From NCBI GenBank assembly GCA_965230225.1, contig CBDDKM010000003.1:496001-560000 (forward strand): 64,000 nt of DNA, in the 5' to 3' direction. Made by a program: the position numbers and the translations under genes. The notes under the pieces are model-generated. The model searched no databases. It was given only the letters and a program-made list of their open reading frames with translations, and was not told the DNA's origin. This stretch comes from CALSMU01 sp965230225. GTDB taxonomy: Bacteria > Bacteroidota > Bacteroidia > Flavobacteriales_D > Parvicellaceae. Positions 9,096 through 17,801 of this stretch are shown here, in pieces; within the stretch, counting starts at the first letter, position 1, and every line of letters begins with the position of its first letter.

Positions 9096-10166
9096 ATGCG
9101 AAATTTATCTTGTTATTTAATAACATTAGCTTTTTGTTGCCTATTCTCAACGGCTAAAAGTCAGGAGTTAGACCCCAAAAAACAATACGAAGTGGTATGT
9201 GTAGGTTTCTACAATTTAGAGAATCTTTTTGATACTCTTGTGGACCCAGATACCGCAAAAATATTGCAGGAAGATTTTACTCCATTAGGTCAGAAAAAGT
9301 GGAACACGGAGAAGTATAATAAGAAAATGGCTAACCTTTCTGAGGTGATCAGTCAATTGGGAACTGAGTCAACTCCAGATGGAGCTGCGGTGTTAGGTGT
9401 TTGTGAAATTGAGAACAGATCGGTATTAGAAGATTTAGTTAAAACTGGGAAACTGGCAGAGAGAGGATATGAAATTGTCCATTACGAATCTCCTGATCAT
9501 AGGGGAATTGATGTAGGGCTATTATATCAACCTAAATACTTCAAAGTATTGTCGTCGAAAACCTTTACCTTAAGGCTGCAAGACGATCCTAAATTTACCA
9601 CAAGAGATCAGTTATTGGTAACCGGTGAATTGAAAGGAGAGAAAGTTCACTTTATGGTGGCACACTGGCCATCCAGAAGAGGAGGGGCAAAGAAGAGTAG
9701 TCCAAAGAGAGTGGCAGCTGGTGAATTAGCAAAAAGTGTGATTGACTCTTTAAGAAAAGATGATCCCATGACTAAAGTTATTTTTATGGGAGATTTAAAT
9801 GATGACCCAACCAATGCAAGTATGAAAGAAGGAATGCTTTCTGTAGGTAAAGTATCAAAAATGGAAGAAGGGTCACTCTATAATCCTATGGAAAAACTAT
9901 ACAAACAAGGAGTGGGAACTTTGGCCTGGAGAGATACATGGAACCTGTTTGATCAAATGGTATTTACCCCGGGGTATTTATCGCAAAACGGTAATTATTC
10001 TTCTTTTAAGTTTTATAAAGCAGTAGTGTATAATAAAGCATTCTTGAAACAGAAAACTGGTAACTTCCAAGGGTATCCATGGCGATCTTATGTAGGCCCT
10101 AATTTTATAGGTGGTTATAGTGATCACTTCCCAGTTTATTCACTTCTGATTCGAGAGAGAAAATAA
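9096..10166 (+). CDS. Secreted endonuclease/exonuclease/phosphatase-family protein
   Basis: 356 residues from the ATG at 9096; an in-frame ATG at 9051 adds 15 residues before the signal peptide and lies inside a hairpin at the predicted mRNA 5' end, so it was not chosen. Signal peptide MRNLSCYLITLAFCC to about TAKSQ. Family motifs are VGFYNLENLFD at the start of the domain, EIENRSVLEDL, HWPSRRGG, GDLNDDPTN and the closing YSDHFPVYS, which supply the metal-binding and catalytic Glu, Asp, Asn and His of this Mg-dependent phosphodiesterase/phosphomonoesterase fold. No T9SS domain is present, so it is probably periplasmic. It is followed after 31 bases by a second member of the same family. The exact substrate (DNA, RNA or small phosphoester) cannot be read off. 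Confidence 0.85.
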   Translation: MRNLSCYLITLAFCCLFSTAKSQELDPKKQYEVVCVGFYNLENLFDTLVDPDTAKILQEDFTPLGQKKWNTEKYNKKMANLSEVISQLGTESTPDGAAVLGVCEIENRSVLEDLVKTGKLAERGYEIVHYESPDHRGIDVGLLYQPKYFKVLSSKTFTLRLQDDPKFTTRDQLLVTGELKGEKVHFMVAHWPSRRGGAKKSSPKRVAAGELAKSVIDSLRKDDPMTKVIFMGDLNDDPTNASMKEGMLSVGKVSKMEEGSLYNPMEKLYKQGVGTLAWRDTWNLFDQMVFTPGYLSQNGNYSSFKFYKAVVYNKAFLKQKTGNFQGYPWRSYVGPNFIGGYSDHFPVYSLLIRERK

Positions 10167-10197
10167 ACAAAAAACACCACCAAGCACCGCAATTTAC

Positions 10198-11430
10198 ATG
10201 ACCAAGTTAACACCACTAATGATCATTTTTTGCCTTTGTGTATACTCAGGTAAAGGAATTTCTCAGGATACTATTCGGGTAATGGCTTATAACCTACTTA
10301 ATTTTCCAAGTCAGGATCAGCAAAGAGCAGATACGCTTAAGAAAATTGTGCAGTATGCACAACCAGATGCATTATTGGTAAATGAATTGACTGCTCAGTA
10401 TGGAGCTAATTTGATTTTAAATAATGCACTTAATCAGGATGGAGTTACTCACTATCAGCAGGCTACTTTTATGAATGGCCCTGATACGGATAATCTTTTG
10501 TTTTATAATTCTGATAAATTGGAGTTGGTGGAGCAAAATGCTATTCCAACTACTTTGAGGGATATTAATGAGTATGTGTTGTACTATAAAGCTCCGGATT
10601 TAGCCACAACGCATGATACGGTGTTTTTTTACATGTATAGTCTTCATTTAAAAGCAAGTTCAGGGTCATCTAACGAACAGCAAAGATTGCAGGAAGCACA
10701 ATACTTAAAAAACTACCTAAACAACAGACAAGGACTAATGAATGTTTGCGTAGGAGGAGATTTTAATTTTTATAGCAATACTGAACCGGGATTGACTGAA
10801 ATATTAACAGGTGGAAATGTAGATTTGTTTGATCCAATTGATATGATTGGCGATTGGCACAACAATTCTGCTTATGCTGGTATACATACTCAAAGTACGC
10901 GATCTTCCGGTGGAGGGCTAGGTACGGGAGCCACAGGAGGAATGGACGATCGATTTGATTTTATTTTTATCAATGATGATTTAAAAAATGCCAGTAAAGG
11001 GGCGAGATACATTACAGGGTCTTATGAAGCTATGGGACAGGATGGGAATCACTTTAACAATAGCATTAATACCGGTAGTAATGGTGTAGTTCCTATGGAT
11101 GTGGCTAACGCTCTGTTTCAGATGAGTGATCATTTACCGGTGTGTATGGAAATTGAAGTAGGAGGAGATGTTGGAGTAGTAGATTACCCAAACGAAATTG
11201 TATGGGGTAATTACGATCCGATGACCGGATTGATAACTCTTAAGCTTAATGAGTTCGAGAAGGAATTAAAATTGAACCTTTACGATTTGTCGGGTAAAAT
11301 TGTTCAAACCAAAACGTTTGATCATTGTAAAGAGGTCAATGAATATCTAGCTCCAATAACTGGAGGAATGTACATTTTATCCGTAGAGGGAGAGGAGTTT
11401 AGATCCTCTTTTAAGTTTGTAGTGGAATAA
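10198..11430 (+). CDS. Secreted endonuclease/exonuclease/phosphatase-family protein with T9SS sorting domain
   Basis: 410 residues. Signal peptide about 1-22 (GKGISQ), then an endonuclease/exonuclease/phosphatase domain with MAYNLLNFPSQ near the start, NELTAQYG, SLHLKASSG, GGDFNFYSN and the terminal MSDHLPV motif near residue 307. The last roughly 80 residues (LNLYDLSGKIVQT, GGMYILSV, SFKFVVE) are a T9SS type A sorting domain, so the enzyme should be exported to the cell surface or medium, unlike its upstream neighbour. The two genes appear co-transcribed from the promoter near 9034. A secreted and a periplasmic member of one family side by side fits stepwise degradation of an extracellular phosphodiester polymer; this is inference. 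Confidence 0.85.
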   Translation: MTKLTPLMIIFCLCVYSGKGISQDTIRVMAYNLLNFPSQDQQRADTLKKIVQYAQPDALLVNELTAQYGANLILNNALNQDGVTHYQQATFMNGPDTDNLLFYNSDKLELVEQNAIPTTLRDINEYVLYYKAPDLATTHDTVFFYMYSLHLKASSGSSNEQQRLQEAQYLKNYLNNRQGLMNVCVGGDFNFYSNTEPGLTEILTGGNVDLFDPIDMIGDWHNNSAYAGIHTQSTRSSGGGLGTGATGGMDDRFDFIFINDDLKNASKGARYITGSYEAMGQDGNHFNNSINTGSNGVVPMDVANALFQMSDHLPVCMEIEVGGDVGVVDYPNEIVWGNYDPMTGLITLKLNEFEKELKLNLYDLSGKIVQTKTFDHCKEVNEYLAPITGGMYILSVEGEEFRSSFKFVVE

Positions 11431-11431
11431 A

Positions 11432-12193
11432 TTAACTCTTCGAAAAGTCCATGATCAGTTCGTAGAACTCCTTTGGTTTTTCTGCATGTACCCAGTGACC
11501 TGAATCAACAACGGTTTCCATCTTTACATCTGGAAATAAGAAGCTAATATCATCATAGTCATCTTCTAGAATGTAGTTGGATTGGTCTCCACGAATAAAC
11601 ATGGTTGGAGTTTCCACTCTAAAAGGCGGCACTTCCGAGAGTATATCAGGCATTCTATCTATTAGTACCGGTAAATTAATTCTCCAGCCTAATCTGCCTT
11701 TGCTTTCCCAGTATAAGTTTTTTAAAAGAAACTGTTTAACACCAAAATCCTTAATGTACCTGGATAACTGTTCTTCTGCACCCTTTCTGGTGTTTATTAC
11801 ATCCAGGTCGATAGAAGTTAACCCTTCAATGATCAAATCATGGTGCATAGGGTATTGTTTAACACCTATGTCTACCACCACAAGCTTTTCAATGTATTCT
11901 GGGTGCTGTTGAGCATATGTCATTACAGCTTTTCCTCCCATTGAGTGACCTACTAATATGATCTCATCCAAATCAAGTGAAGAGATTAGTTCATGCAGAT
12001 CGTCTGCCATGATTTGATAGTTGAATTCTTCGCTCTTTGGAGATCTCCCGTGGTTTCTTTGATCCACCAGGTAGACTTCAAAATCGTTGGCAAATTGTTT
12101 ACCCAGTGTTTGCCAGTTATCCGAACTTCCGAAAAGCCCGTGTAAAATAACAAGGGGTTGTCCTTCTCCGTATTTTCTGTAATGCAGCTGCAT
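11432..12193 (-). CDS. Alpha/beta hydrolase (YbfF-like esterase)
   Basis: 253-residue cytoplasmic alpha/beta hydrolase. HGLFGSSDNW is the oxyanion region, GHSMGG holds the nucleophile Ser84, and DSGHWVHAEKP near the C-terminus supplies the catalytic His; length and motifs match YbfF-type acyl esterases. Its start is one base past the pdxJ stop codon, so the two are translationally coupled, but no role in vitamin B6 synthesis follows from that. It runs convergent to the upstream T9SS nuclease gene with a single-base gap and no visible terminator. The substrate is unknown. Confidence 0.85.
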   Translation of the reverse strand: MQLHYRKYGEGQPLVILHGLFGSSDNWQTLGKQFANDFEVYLVDQRNHGRSPKSEEFNYQIMADDLHELISSLDLDEIILVGHSMGGKAVMTYAQQHPEYIEKLVVVDIGVKQYPMHHDLIIEGLTSIDLDVINTRKGAEEQLSRYIKDFGVKQFLLKNLYWESKGRLGWRINLPVLIDRMPDILSEVPPFRVETPTMFIRGDQSNYILEDDYDDISFLFPDVKMETVVDSGHWVHAEKPKEFYELIMDFSKS

Positions 12194-12194
12194 G

Positions 12195-12911
12195 TTATCT
12201 TAATTCTCTTAAATAAAGTTGAACGGTGTTTTCCATCCCATAGTATAAGGCATCAGAGATGAGAGCATGACCAATTGAAACCTCTTGCAATCCTGGAAGG
12301 CTTTCTTTGAAAAAACGCAAGTTTTCTAATGATAAATCATGGCCGGCATTTAATCCTAGTCCCAATTCTACCGCTCGTTTGGTGGCTGCAATAAAAGGAG
12401 CGATAGCACTTTCTTTGCCTTTGGCATATCCTGCAGCGTAACTTTCCGTGTAAAGTTCTACTCGATCGGTACCAGTTTCTAATGCTCCGTCAATCATTGC
12501 TTCCACAGGGTCCACAAAGATGGATGTACGAATCCCCTTGTCTTTGAAAACCTTAATAGTTTCCACCAAATAATCCATGTGTTTTAGAGTGTCCCAACCA
12601 TGGTCAGAAGTAAGCTGTCCTTCACTATCCGGTACCAGAGTTACTTGTTCTGGCTGTACCTCTAAAACTAAGTCGATGAACTTTTGTTCTTTTGGATTTC
12701 CTTCAATATTAAACTCTGTTTGGACAACTTTCTTTAAGTCTCTAACGTCTTTATAACGAATGTGTCGCTCGTCTGGACGAGGATGTACTGTGATACCCTG
12801 AGCTCCATATTGTTCAATATTTTGAGCCATTTTTATTAAATCAGGGGTGTTGCCTCCACGTGCATTTCGAATTGTGGCAACCTTATTGATATTAACACTG
12901 AGTCGAACCAT
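12195..12911 (-). CDS. pdxJ: Pyridoxine 5'-phosphate synthase
   Basis: 238 residues, the normal length for PdxJ. It condenses 1-deoxy-D-xylulose 5-phosphate with 3-amino-2-oxopropyl phosphate to give pyridoxine 5'-phosphate, the last ring-forming step of the DXP-dependent vitamin B6 pathway. Recognisable features are the N-terminal LSVNINKVATIRNARGG, the active-site stretch GITVHPRPDERHI (His43, Arg45, His50), VTLVPD, and the C-terminal GLNAGHDLS and SIGHALISDAL phosphate-binding elements of the TIM barrel. It is divergent from the CBS-protein gene and heads a two-gene operon with the hydrolase. The ATG at 12911 gives the conserved N-terminus. Confidence 0.96.
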   Translation of the reverse strand: MVRLSVNINKVATIRNARGGNTPDLIKMAQNIEQYGAQGITVHPRPDERHIRYKDVRDLKKVVQTEFNIEGNPKEQKFIDLVLEVQPEQVTLVPDSEGQLTSDHGWDTLKHMDYLVETIKVFKDKGIRTSIFVDPVEAMIDGALETGTDRVELYTESYAAGYAKGKESAIAPFIAATKRAVELGLGLNAGHDLSLENLRFFKESLPGLQEVSIGHALISDALYYGMENTVQLYLRELR

Positions 12912-13009
12912 TAGAATTTAACTAAATATTTAAGAAGCTAAAACATACGAATGGTCAATAGTTAACCGTTAATTATGTAAATAGCCTTTAATGTATACCT
13001 TCAAATAAC

Positions 13010-13017
13010 TACTTTTG
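13010..13017 (+). promoter_or_regulatory. -7 box of the CBS-protein/envelope gene cluster
   Basis: TACTTTTG matches TAnnTTTG and lies 25 bases before the ATG at 13043 in the divergent gap with pdxJ. No clear TTG -33 element stands at the usual distance. Confidence 0.55.
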
Positions 13018-13042
13018 TAGGGCACAAATCTAAATAATAATA

Positions 13043-13705
13043 ATGATTGCAAGAGAATTAATAACAGATGATGTACCTCCAATCCGATCTTCGGAAACGG
13101 TGGAAAAAGCACTCAACTGGCTGGACGAGTTTAAGTTGCTGCATCTTCCTGTTGTGGATGGGAACGAGTATTTAGGGTTGTTATCGGAGGATATTTTATT
13201 TGACGCCAATTCTCCTGATATGTTGTTAAGTGAGTTGAACTTATCTTTCAACAGACCATTTGTGTATGAGGATAGGCACATTTACGAGGTTATGAAAATG
13301 GTTTCGGACTTAAACCTGTCTGTTGCTCCGGTGTTGGATAAGAATGAAAAATACATTGGGTTAACCACTTTGCCTCACTTAATGAGTTTGATTACCAATA
13401 CAGCTTCCATCAGTGAACCTGGGTCGGTAATTATTCTGGAAATGAATAAAAACGATTACTCATTAGGGCATGTTGCTCAGGTAATCGAAAATAACGATAC
13501 TAAGATTCTAAGTGCTTATATTACTTCTTCAGAGGACTCGACAAAAATGGAGTTGACATTGAAAGTAAACAGAAAGAATATTGGTGGGGTATTACAAGCC
13601 CTAACCAGATATGATTTTGTAGTTAAAGCATCTTATTCGGAAAGCCGATATCAGGAGGACATGCAATCCAGGTATGATTCTCTGATGAACTATCTAAACA
13701 TGTAG
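13043..13705 (+). CDS. CBS-domain protein
   Basis: 220 residues, cytoplasmic. Two CBS motifs occupy about residues 1-120 (VPPIRSSETVEKALNWLDEFKLLHLPVVDGNEYLGLLSE and RHIYEVMKMVSDLNLSVAPVLDKNEKYIGL are their cores, quoted in separate pieces: LLHLPVVDGNEYLGL and LNLSVAPVLD). The remaining 100 residues form an ACT-like alpha/beta region (SVIILEMNKNDYSLGHVAQV). CBS pairs bind adenosyl ligands and usually regulate a partner. In Flavobacteriia a gene of this kind commonly sits between pdxJ and nadK, as here, followed by one base and then the barrel protein; a nucleotide-sensing role is plausible but unproved. Confidence 0.85.
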   Translation: MIARELITDDVPPIRSSETVEKALNWLDEFKLLHLPVVDGNEYLGLLSEDILFDANSPDMLLSELNLSFNRPFVYEDRHIYEVMKMVSDLNLSVAPVLDKNEKYIGLTTLPHLMSLITNTASISEPGSVIILEMNKNDYSLGHVAQVIENNDTKILSAYITSSEDSTKMELTLKVNRKNIGGVLQALTRYDFVVKASYSESRYQEDMQSRYDSLMNYLNM

Positions 13706-13706
13706 G

Positions 13707-15095
13707 ATGATTTTTGGTAAAAAAGCATTTACCATATTTATTCCCCTATTATTTTTTGCACAAGTAGTATTATCGCAGACAGATTCTTCTTTGGTTATTT
13801 CCAATATTAGGTTAGTTGGGAACAATAAAACCAAAGAGTACGTTATTCATCGCGAACTCAGTTTTAAAGTGGGAGATACCCTTTCTACTTCAGAAATAAA
13901 TAATGAGCTAGAGTTCTCTCGAAATAACTTACTTAATACTTCTCTCTTTAATTACGTTACGATCGAACACTTTAAGGTGGATGAGGTATTCACCGAAGTT
14001 TTAATTGTGGTAACCGAAAGGTGGTACATTCTTCCAGCGCCAATTTTGGATGTGGCAGATCCCAACTTTAATACCTGGTGGGAGACCAAAGATTTTAGAA
14101 GGTTGAATTGGGGAACGGCAGTATTGAATAACAACTTTAGAGGGAGAAATGAGCAATTGGGAATGCTGTTCCAGTTTGGATATTCCAAGCGCTTTGCTTT
14201 GATGTATGATGTACCATATACTGAGAAACATCAAAATGTTGGGTTCGGAGCCTATTCATCTTATGAGCAGAGGTACGAGGTTGTTTACGGTACGGAGAAT
14301 AATAAACGATTATTTACCAGACCATCTGGTAGGTCCAGAGAAGAATGGTTCAACGCGGTTTACGTGAAATTGAGAAACGAGATTTATAATTCTCATCAGT
14401 TTAGTTTGCTTTATAGAGATGCTCAGGTACAAGATAGTATTGTAATTAATAATCCGGATTATTTCAGTAATGGTGCTTCCAGATTTCAATTTTTTGAGGT
14501 CAATTATATTTTTAAAAACGACCATCGCGATTATAAAGCTTACCCATTAAATGGTTACTTTTTAAGGTTAGATATTAACCATGTTGGATTGGGAATTGTA
14601 TCCCCGGTTTCATTAACTTCTTCTACACTGGAAGCAAAGAATTTTGTGAAACTCTCAGATCGATTTTACTGGGCAGTTGGAGCTAAAGGTAAGGTGGTTC
14701 TGCAGGATAGTCAGCCCTATTTTTTACAAAGGAGTTTAGGGTACGATGATTTTGTGAGAGGGTATGAATATTATGTAATTGACGGAAGGCATTTTGGGTT
14801 GTTTAAAACCAACTTTAAAATGAAGTTGGTGGATTCAGGAAAAAAGAAAATACCAGGAGTAAATAACCCAAGATATAGTTCGTTTCATTATGCATTTTAT
14901 TTGAATTTATTTACTGATGCAGGGTATGTGTCTGATAGTGAATACTTCAATAATTTATTGGCTAATGATTGGATGATAGGGTATGGAATAGGGTTGGATT
15001 TAGTTACTTTTTACGACAAGGTTTTTAGGGTTGAATTTGCCAGGAATAGGTTAAATGAAAGTGGATTTTTCATCCATTTTGTTCAACCAATATAA
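13707..15095 (+). CDS. BamA/TamA-like outer-membrane barrel protein with one POTRA domain
   Basis: 462 residues. Signal peptide about 1-23 (VVLSQ), one POTRA-like domain (about 30-105: ISNIRLVGNNKTKEYVIHRE, LLNTSLFNYVTIE), then a short beta-barrel (about 130-462) with the strand-rich pattern of the BamA/TamA/Omp85 superfamily and a final LNESGFFIHFVQPI. It starts one base after the CBS gene stop, so the two are likely co-translated. Full-length BamA is encoded nearby at 17794, so this is a second, much shorter Omp85-like protein; its single POTRA suggests a more limited function than general barrel insertion. The subfamily is not identified. Confidence 0.75.
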   Translation: MIFGKKAFTIFIPLLFFAQVVLSQTDSSLVISNIRLVGNNKTKEYVIHRELSFKVGDTLSTSEINNELEFSRNNLLNTSLFNYVTIEHFKVDEVFTEVLIVVTERWYILPAPILDVADPNFNTWWETKDFRRLNWGTAVLNNNFRGRNEQLGMLFQFGYSKRFALMYDVPYTEKHQNVGFGAYSSYEQRYEVVYGTENNKRLFTRPSGRSREEWFNAVYVKLRNEIYNSHQFSLLYRDAQVQDSIVINNPDYFSNGASRFQFFEVNYIFKNDHRDYKAYPLNGYFLRLDINHVGLGIVSPVSLTSSTLEAKNFVKLSDRFYWAVGAKGKVVLQDSQPYFLQRSLGYDDFVRGYEYYVIDGRHFGLFKTNFKMKLVDSGKKKIPGVNNPRYSSFHYAFYLNLFTDAGYVSDSEYFNNLLANDWMIGYGIGLDLVTFYDKVFRVEFARNRLNESGFFIHFVQPI

Positions 15096-15104
15096 ATGAA
15101 AGGT

Positions 15105-15112
15105 TAAATTTG
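15105..15112 (+). promoter_or_regulatory. -7 box directly before nadK (possible leaderless promoter)
   Basis: TAAATTTG matches the -7 consensus and ends four bases before the nadK ATG at 15117, so the transcript would begin at or next to the start codon. Confidence 0.5.
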
Positions 15113-15116
15113 CCTT

Positions 15117-15995
15117 ATGAGAATTGCAATTTACGGAAAGAAATTTCCAGACGATGCATCTGATTATGTGCAGGGGTTGTTTGATGAGCTTAAGGCCAAT
15201 CAAGTAGACTTATGTATTAATTCATCGTTTGCAGAATTTCTGGCTGAGCGGGTTCAGTTACCTGAAGGTTTTAACTTGTATACCCCTCCCGTAAAAGAGG
15301 AACTTCCAGTAGACTTTCTGATTACCATTGGTGGAGATGGAACCATTTTGGATACGATTACTTCAGTGGCTAATTCAAGGTTGCCAATAGTTGGGTTTAA
15401 TACTGGGAGACTTGGTTTCCTGGCAAACAATCCTAAAGAAGAAGCAAAAAACCTGGTGAAGAATCTGGTTCAGGGTAATTTTTCTATCGAAGAAAGAATG
15501 CTTCTGAATCTCGAAACAAAAGATCGCCTTTTTGGAGATAATAACTTTGCCCTAAACGAATTGACTGTCCACAAAAAGGATTCATCTTCTATGATGACTA
15601 TTCATACCTATGTGAATGATGAATACTTAAATTCATACTGGGCTGATGGTTTAATCGTAGCAACTCCAACAGGGTCTACAGCTTATTCTCTAAGTTGTGG
15701 AGGCCCTATAATCATACCCCAATCAAGAAATTTTGTCATTAACCCAATTGCGCCACATAATTTGAGTGCTCGTCCTATAATTGTTCCGGATGATGTTAAG
15801 TTAACTCTTAAAATTGAAGGAAGAGATGAAGAGTTTCTGGCTACTTTAGATAGCCGTTCTAAGTCGATTAGCAACGAAACAGAGCTGGTGATTTCGAAAT
15901 GTGATTTAACTGTAAAACTGGTTCAGTTTGAAGGACAAAACTTCTACAAAACAATTAGAAATAAATTGTTGTGGGGCATCGATAAAAGAAACTGA
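15117..15995 (+). CDS. nadK: NAD kinase
   Basis: 292 residues, typical NadK length. It phosphorylates NAD to NADP using ATP or polyphosphate in the cytoplasm. The diagnostic GGDG motif is at residues 72-75 (LITIGGDGTILDT) with the essential Asp74. Other family signatures are FNTGRLGFLAN, the NE motif in ALNELTVHKKDS, the glycine-rich DGLIVATPTGSTAYSLSCGG and the C-terminal IAPHNLSARPIIVPD. The gene follows the barrel protein after 21 bases that include a -7 box, so it may have its own promoter inside the cluster. Confidence 0.97.
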   Translation: MRIAIYGKKFPDDASDYVQGLFDELKANQVDLCINSSFAEFLAERVQLPEGFNLYTPPVKEELPVDFLITIGGDGTILDTITSVANSRLPIVGFNTGRLGFLANNPKEEAKNLVKNLVQGNFSIEERMLLNLETKDRLFGDNNFALNELTVHKKDSSSMMTIHTYVNDEYLNSYWADGLIVATPTGSTAYSLSCGGPIIIPQSRNFVINPIAPHNLSARPIIVPDDVKLTLKIEGRDEEFLATLDSRSKSISNETELVISKCDLTVKLVQFEGQNFYKTIRNKLLWGIDKRN

Positions 15996-16088
15996 TTCGT
16001 TGGGAAAATTTCCGTTCCTTCCATTTAGATTATTTTTTATTTTCGTGTCGAATTCTAAAACCGAGCAATAAATTGTGTCGAAAGGCGT

Positions 16089-16105
16089 TTAACCTTTCAG
16101 GTTAA
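16089..16105. promoter_or_regulatory. Inverted repeat upstream of the porG-like gene
   Basis: TTAACC (16089-16094), loop TTTCA, GGTTAA (16100-16105): a perfect 6-bp inverted repeat 23 bases before the ATG at 16129. It has no T-run after it, so it is a leader hairpin or operator rather than a terminator. Confidence 0.35.
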
Positions 16106-16128
16106 CAGGATTCACAGACCTACGAACT

Positions 16129-16971
16129 ATGAAGAAACTATTGTTTTTACTGGCCATTATTATTGGTTGCACCAATATTCATGCACAATCTCGTTTAAGT
16201 AGAACGGAGATTGGAGTATTTGGTGGTGGTTCGTACTACATAGGAGATTTAAACCCTTACCAGCATTTTAATAATACCAAATTTGCAGTAGGAGGAATCT
16301 ATCGTAGAAACATGAAGAATGAGCGAATAGCTCTTCGTTTTAATGCTTTTTACGGAAGAGTTGAAGGTTTTGATTCTCAGTCTGACGATTTAAGATTTGT
16401 AGATCGAAATTTAAATTTTCAATCCAGAATATTGGAATTGGGACCAATTGTTGAAATTAGCTATTTACCATACGTGGTTGGGAGTAGTTCCAGAAGTAGA
16501 AATAGCAACTATGGTACACCGTATTTATTTTTTGGATTGACTTATTTCAAAATGAATCCAATGGCGGAGTACGATGGGGTATTGATTGAATTACAGCCTT
16601 TATCAACCGAAGGACAAGGAACTTCTGCTAATAGTTCGAAAAGATATCGTTTAGGACAAATCAGTTTACCGGTAGGGCTTGGAGTTAAATTCAACTTATT
16701 CGGACGTTTAGCCATGTCGCTGGAATACGGTATAAGAAAAACTTTTACAGATTACCTGGATGACGTAAGTGGTACTTATGTGGACCTATCTGTTCTTTCT
16801 GATGAGGCCGGAAGTTTGGCCGCCGAGTTAAGTGACCGTTCGCTTTCGGGAGGTAACAATGCCGGATATGCCAGAGGTAATTCTAAAACGAAGGATTGGT
16901 ACTCGTTTGCTGGTGTAATTCTAAGCTTTAAGCTAGGTAAAAATAATGGCTGCCCAAGCTGGGGTAAGTAA
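16129..16971 (+). CDS. porG: PorG-like (DUF6089) T9SS outer-membrane protein
   Basis: 280 residues with a signal peptide (about 1-20, NIHAQ). The mature part is a small outer-membrane beta-barrel of the DUF6089 type: EIGVFGGGSYYIGDLNPYQHF at its start (quoted from about residue 26), SYLPYVVGSSS, YLFFGLTYFKMNPMAEYDG, ISLPVGLGVKFNLFGRLAMS and LEYGIRKTFTDYLDDVSG. PorG is the T9SS barrel that anchors the periplasmic PorK/PorN ring to the outer membrane. Its place immediately before uppS and bamA is the usual one in Bacteroidota and supports the call. The window's many T9SS-sorted proteins are potential clients. Other T9SS core genes are not in this window. Confidence 0.85.
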   Translation: MKKLLFLLAIIIGCTNIHAQSRLSRTEIGVFGGGSYYIGDLNPYQHFNNTKFAVGGIYRRNMKNERIALRFNAFYGRVEGFDSQSDDLRFVDRNLNFQSRILELGPIVEISYLPYVVGSSSRSRNSNYGTPYLFFGLTYFKMNPMAEYDGVLIELQPLSTEGQGTSANSSKRYRLGQISLPVGLGVKFNLFGRLAMSLEYGIRKTFTDYLDDVSGTYVDLSVLSDEAGSLAAELSDRSLSGGNNAGYARGNSKTKDWYSFAGVILSFKLGKNNGCPSWGK

Positions 16972-17051
16972 TTAACATTATTTAGCTATTTACCCACAAT
17001 AATATTTCCTATTTTCCCTTTATTTTCTGAAATTCGCCCGAATTAATTTTT

Positions 17052-17801
17052 ATGGACATTAAGGATCAGATCAATTCATCAAAAGTGCCTGAACATGTGG
17101 CTATTATCATGGACGGGAATGGTCGTTGGGCGGAGCAACAAGGAGAGATGCGAATCTTTGGCCATGTTAGCGGTGTAGAAGCGGTTAGAGAAGCGTTAAC
17201 TGCAGCTGGCGAAATAGGAGTGAAATACCTTACGCTTTATGCCTTTAGTACAGAAAACTGGAACAGACCCAAAGAGGAAGTAGATGCTTTAATGGACCTA
17301 CTTGTTAGAACCATCGCCGCAGAGGTTGAAACCTTGAATAAAAATCAGGTGAAGTTAAATGCCATAGGTAATATTTCCAGTTTGCCGGAGAGTTGTCAAC
17401 AGGCCTTAAATGAAGCCATCGATGCAACCAGCCAGAATACCAAAGTTAATTTGATCCTGGCATTAAGTTATAGCTCCAAATGGGAGTTGGTAGAAGCGGT
17501 TCGAAAAATCTCTGAGGATTGTTGCGAAAAAAAGATTTCTACCGAGGAAATAAATGCCGATTTAATCAGTTCTTATCTCACCACTGCCAATTACCCTGAT
17601 CCTGAGTTGTTGATCAGAACCAGTGGTGAAACCAGAATTAGTAATTTTTTACTTTGGCAACTGGCATATACAGAACTATATTTTACGGATACGCTATGGC
17701 CGGATTTTACCAAAGAAAATTTCTTTGAGGCTATTAACAGCTATCAGAACAGAGAACGTAGGTTTGGAAAGACCAGTGCTCAAATAACAGAAGATGAATA
17801 G
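17052..17801 (+). CDS. uppS: Isoprenyl transferase (undecaprenyl diphosphate synthase)
   Basis: 249 residues. UppS adds cis-isoprene units from IPP to farnesyl diphosphate to build the C55 lipid carrier for peptidoglycan and O-antigen. Signature HVAIIMDGNGRWAEQQG contains the catalytic Asp21; further motifs are LTLYAFSTENWNRP, LILALSYSS and the C-terminal PELLIRTSGETRISNFLLWQ with TELYFTDTLWPDF. The stop codon region overlaps the start of bamA by eight bases, so the two are translationally coupled, the normal Bacteroidota arrangement. The ATG at 17052 gives the standard N-terminus. Confidence 0.97.
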   Translation: MDIKDQINSSKVPEHVAIIMDGNGRWAEQQGEMRIFGHVSGVEAVREALTAAGEIGVKYLTLYAFSTENWNRPKEEVDALMDLLVRTIAAEVETLNKNQVKLNAIGNISSLPESCQQALNEAIDATSQNTKVNLILALSYSSKWELVEAVRKISEDCCEKKISTEEINADLISSYLTTANYPDPELLIRTSGETRISNFLLWQLAYTELYFTDTLWPDFTKENFFEAINSYQNRERRFGKTSAQITEDE

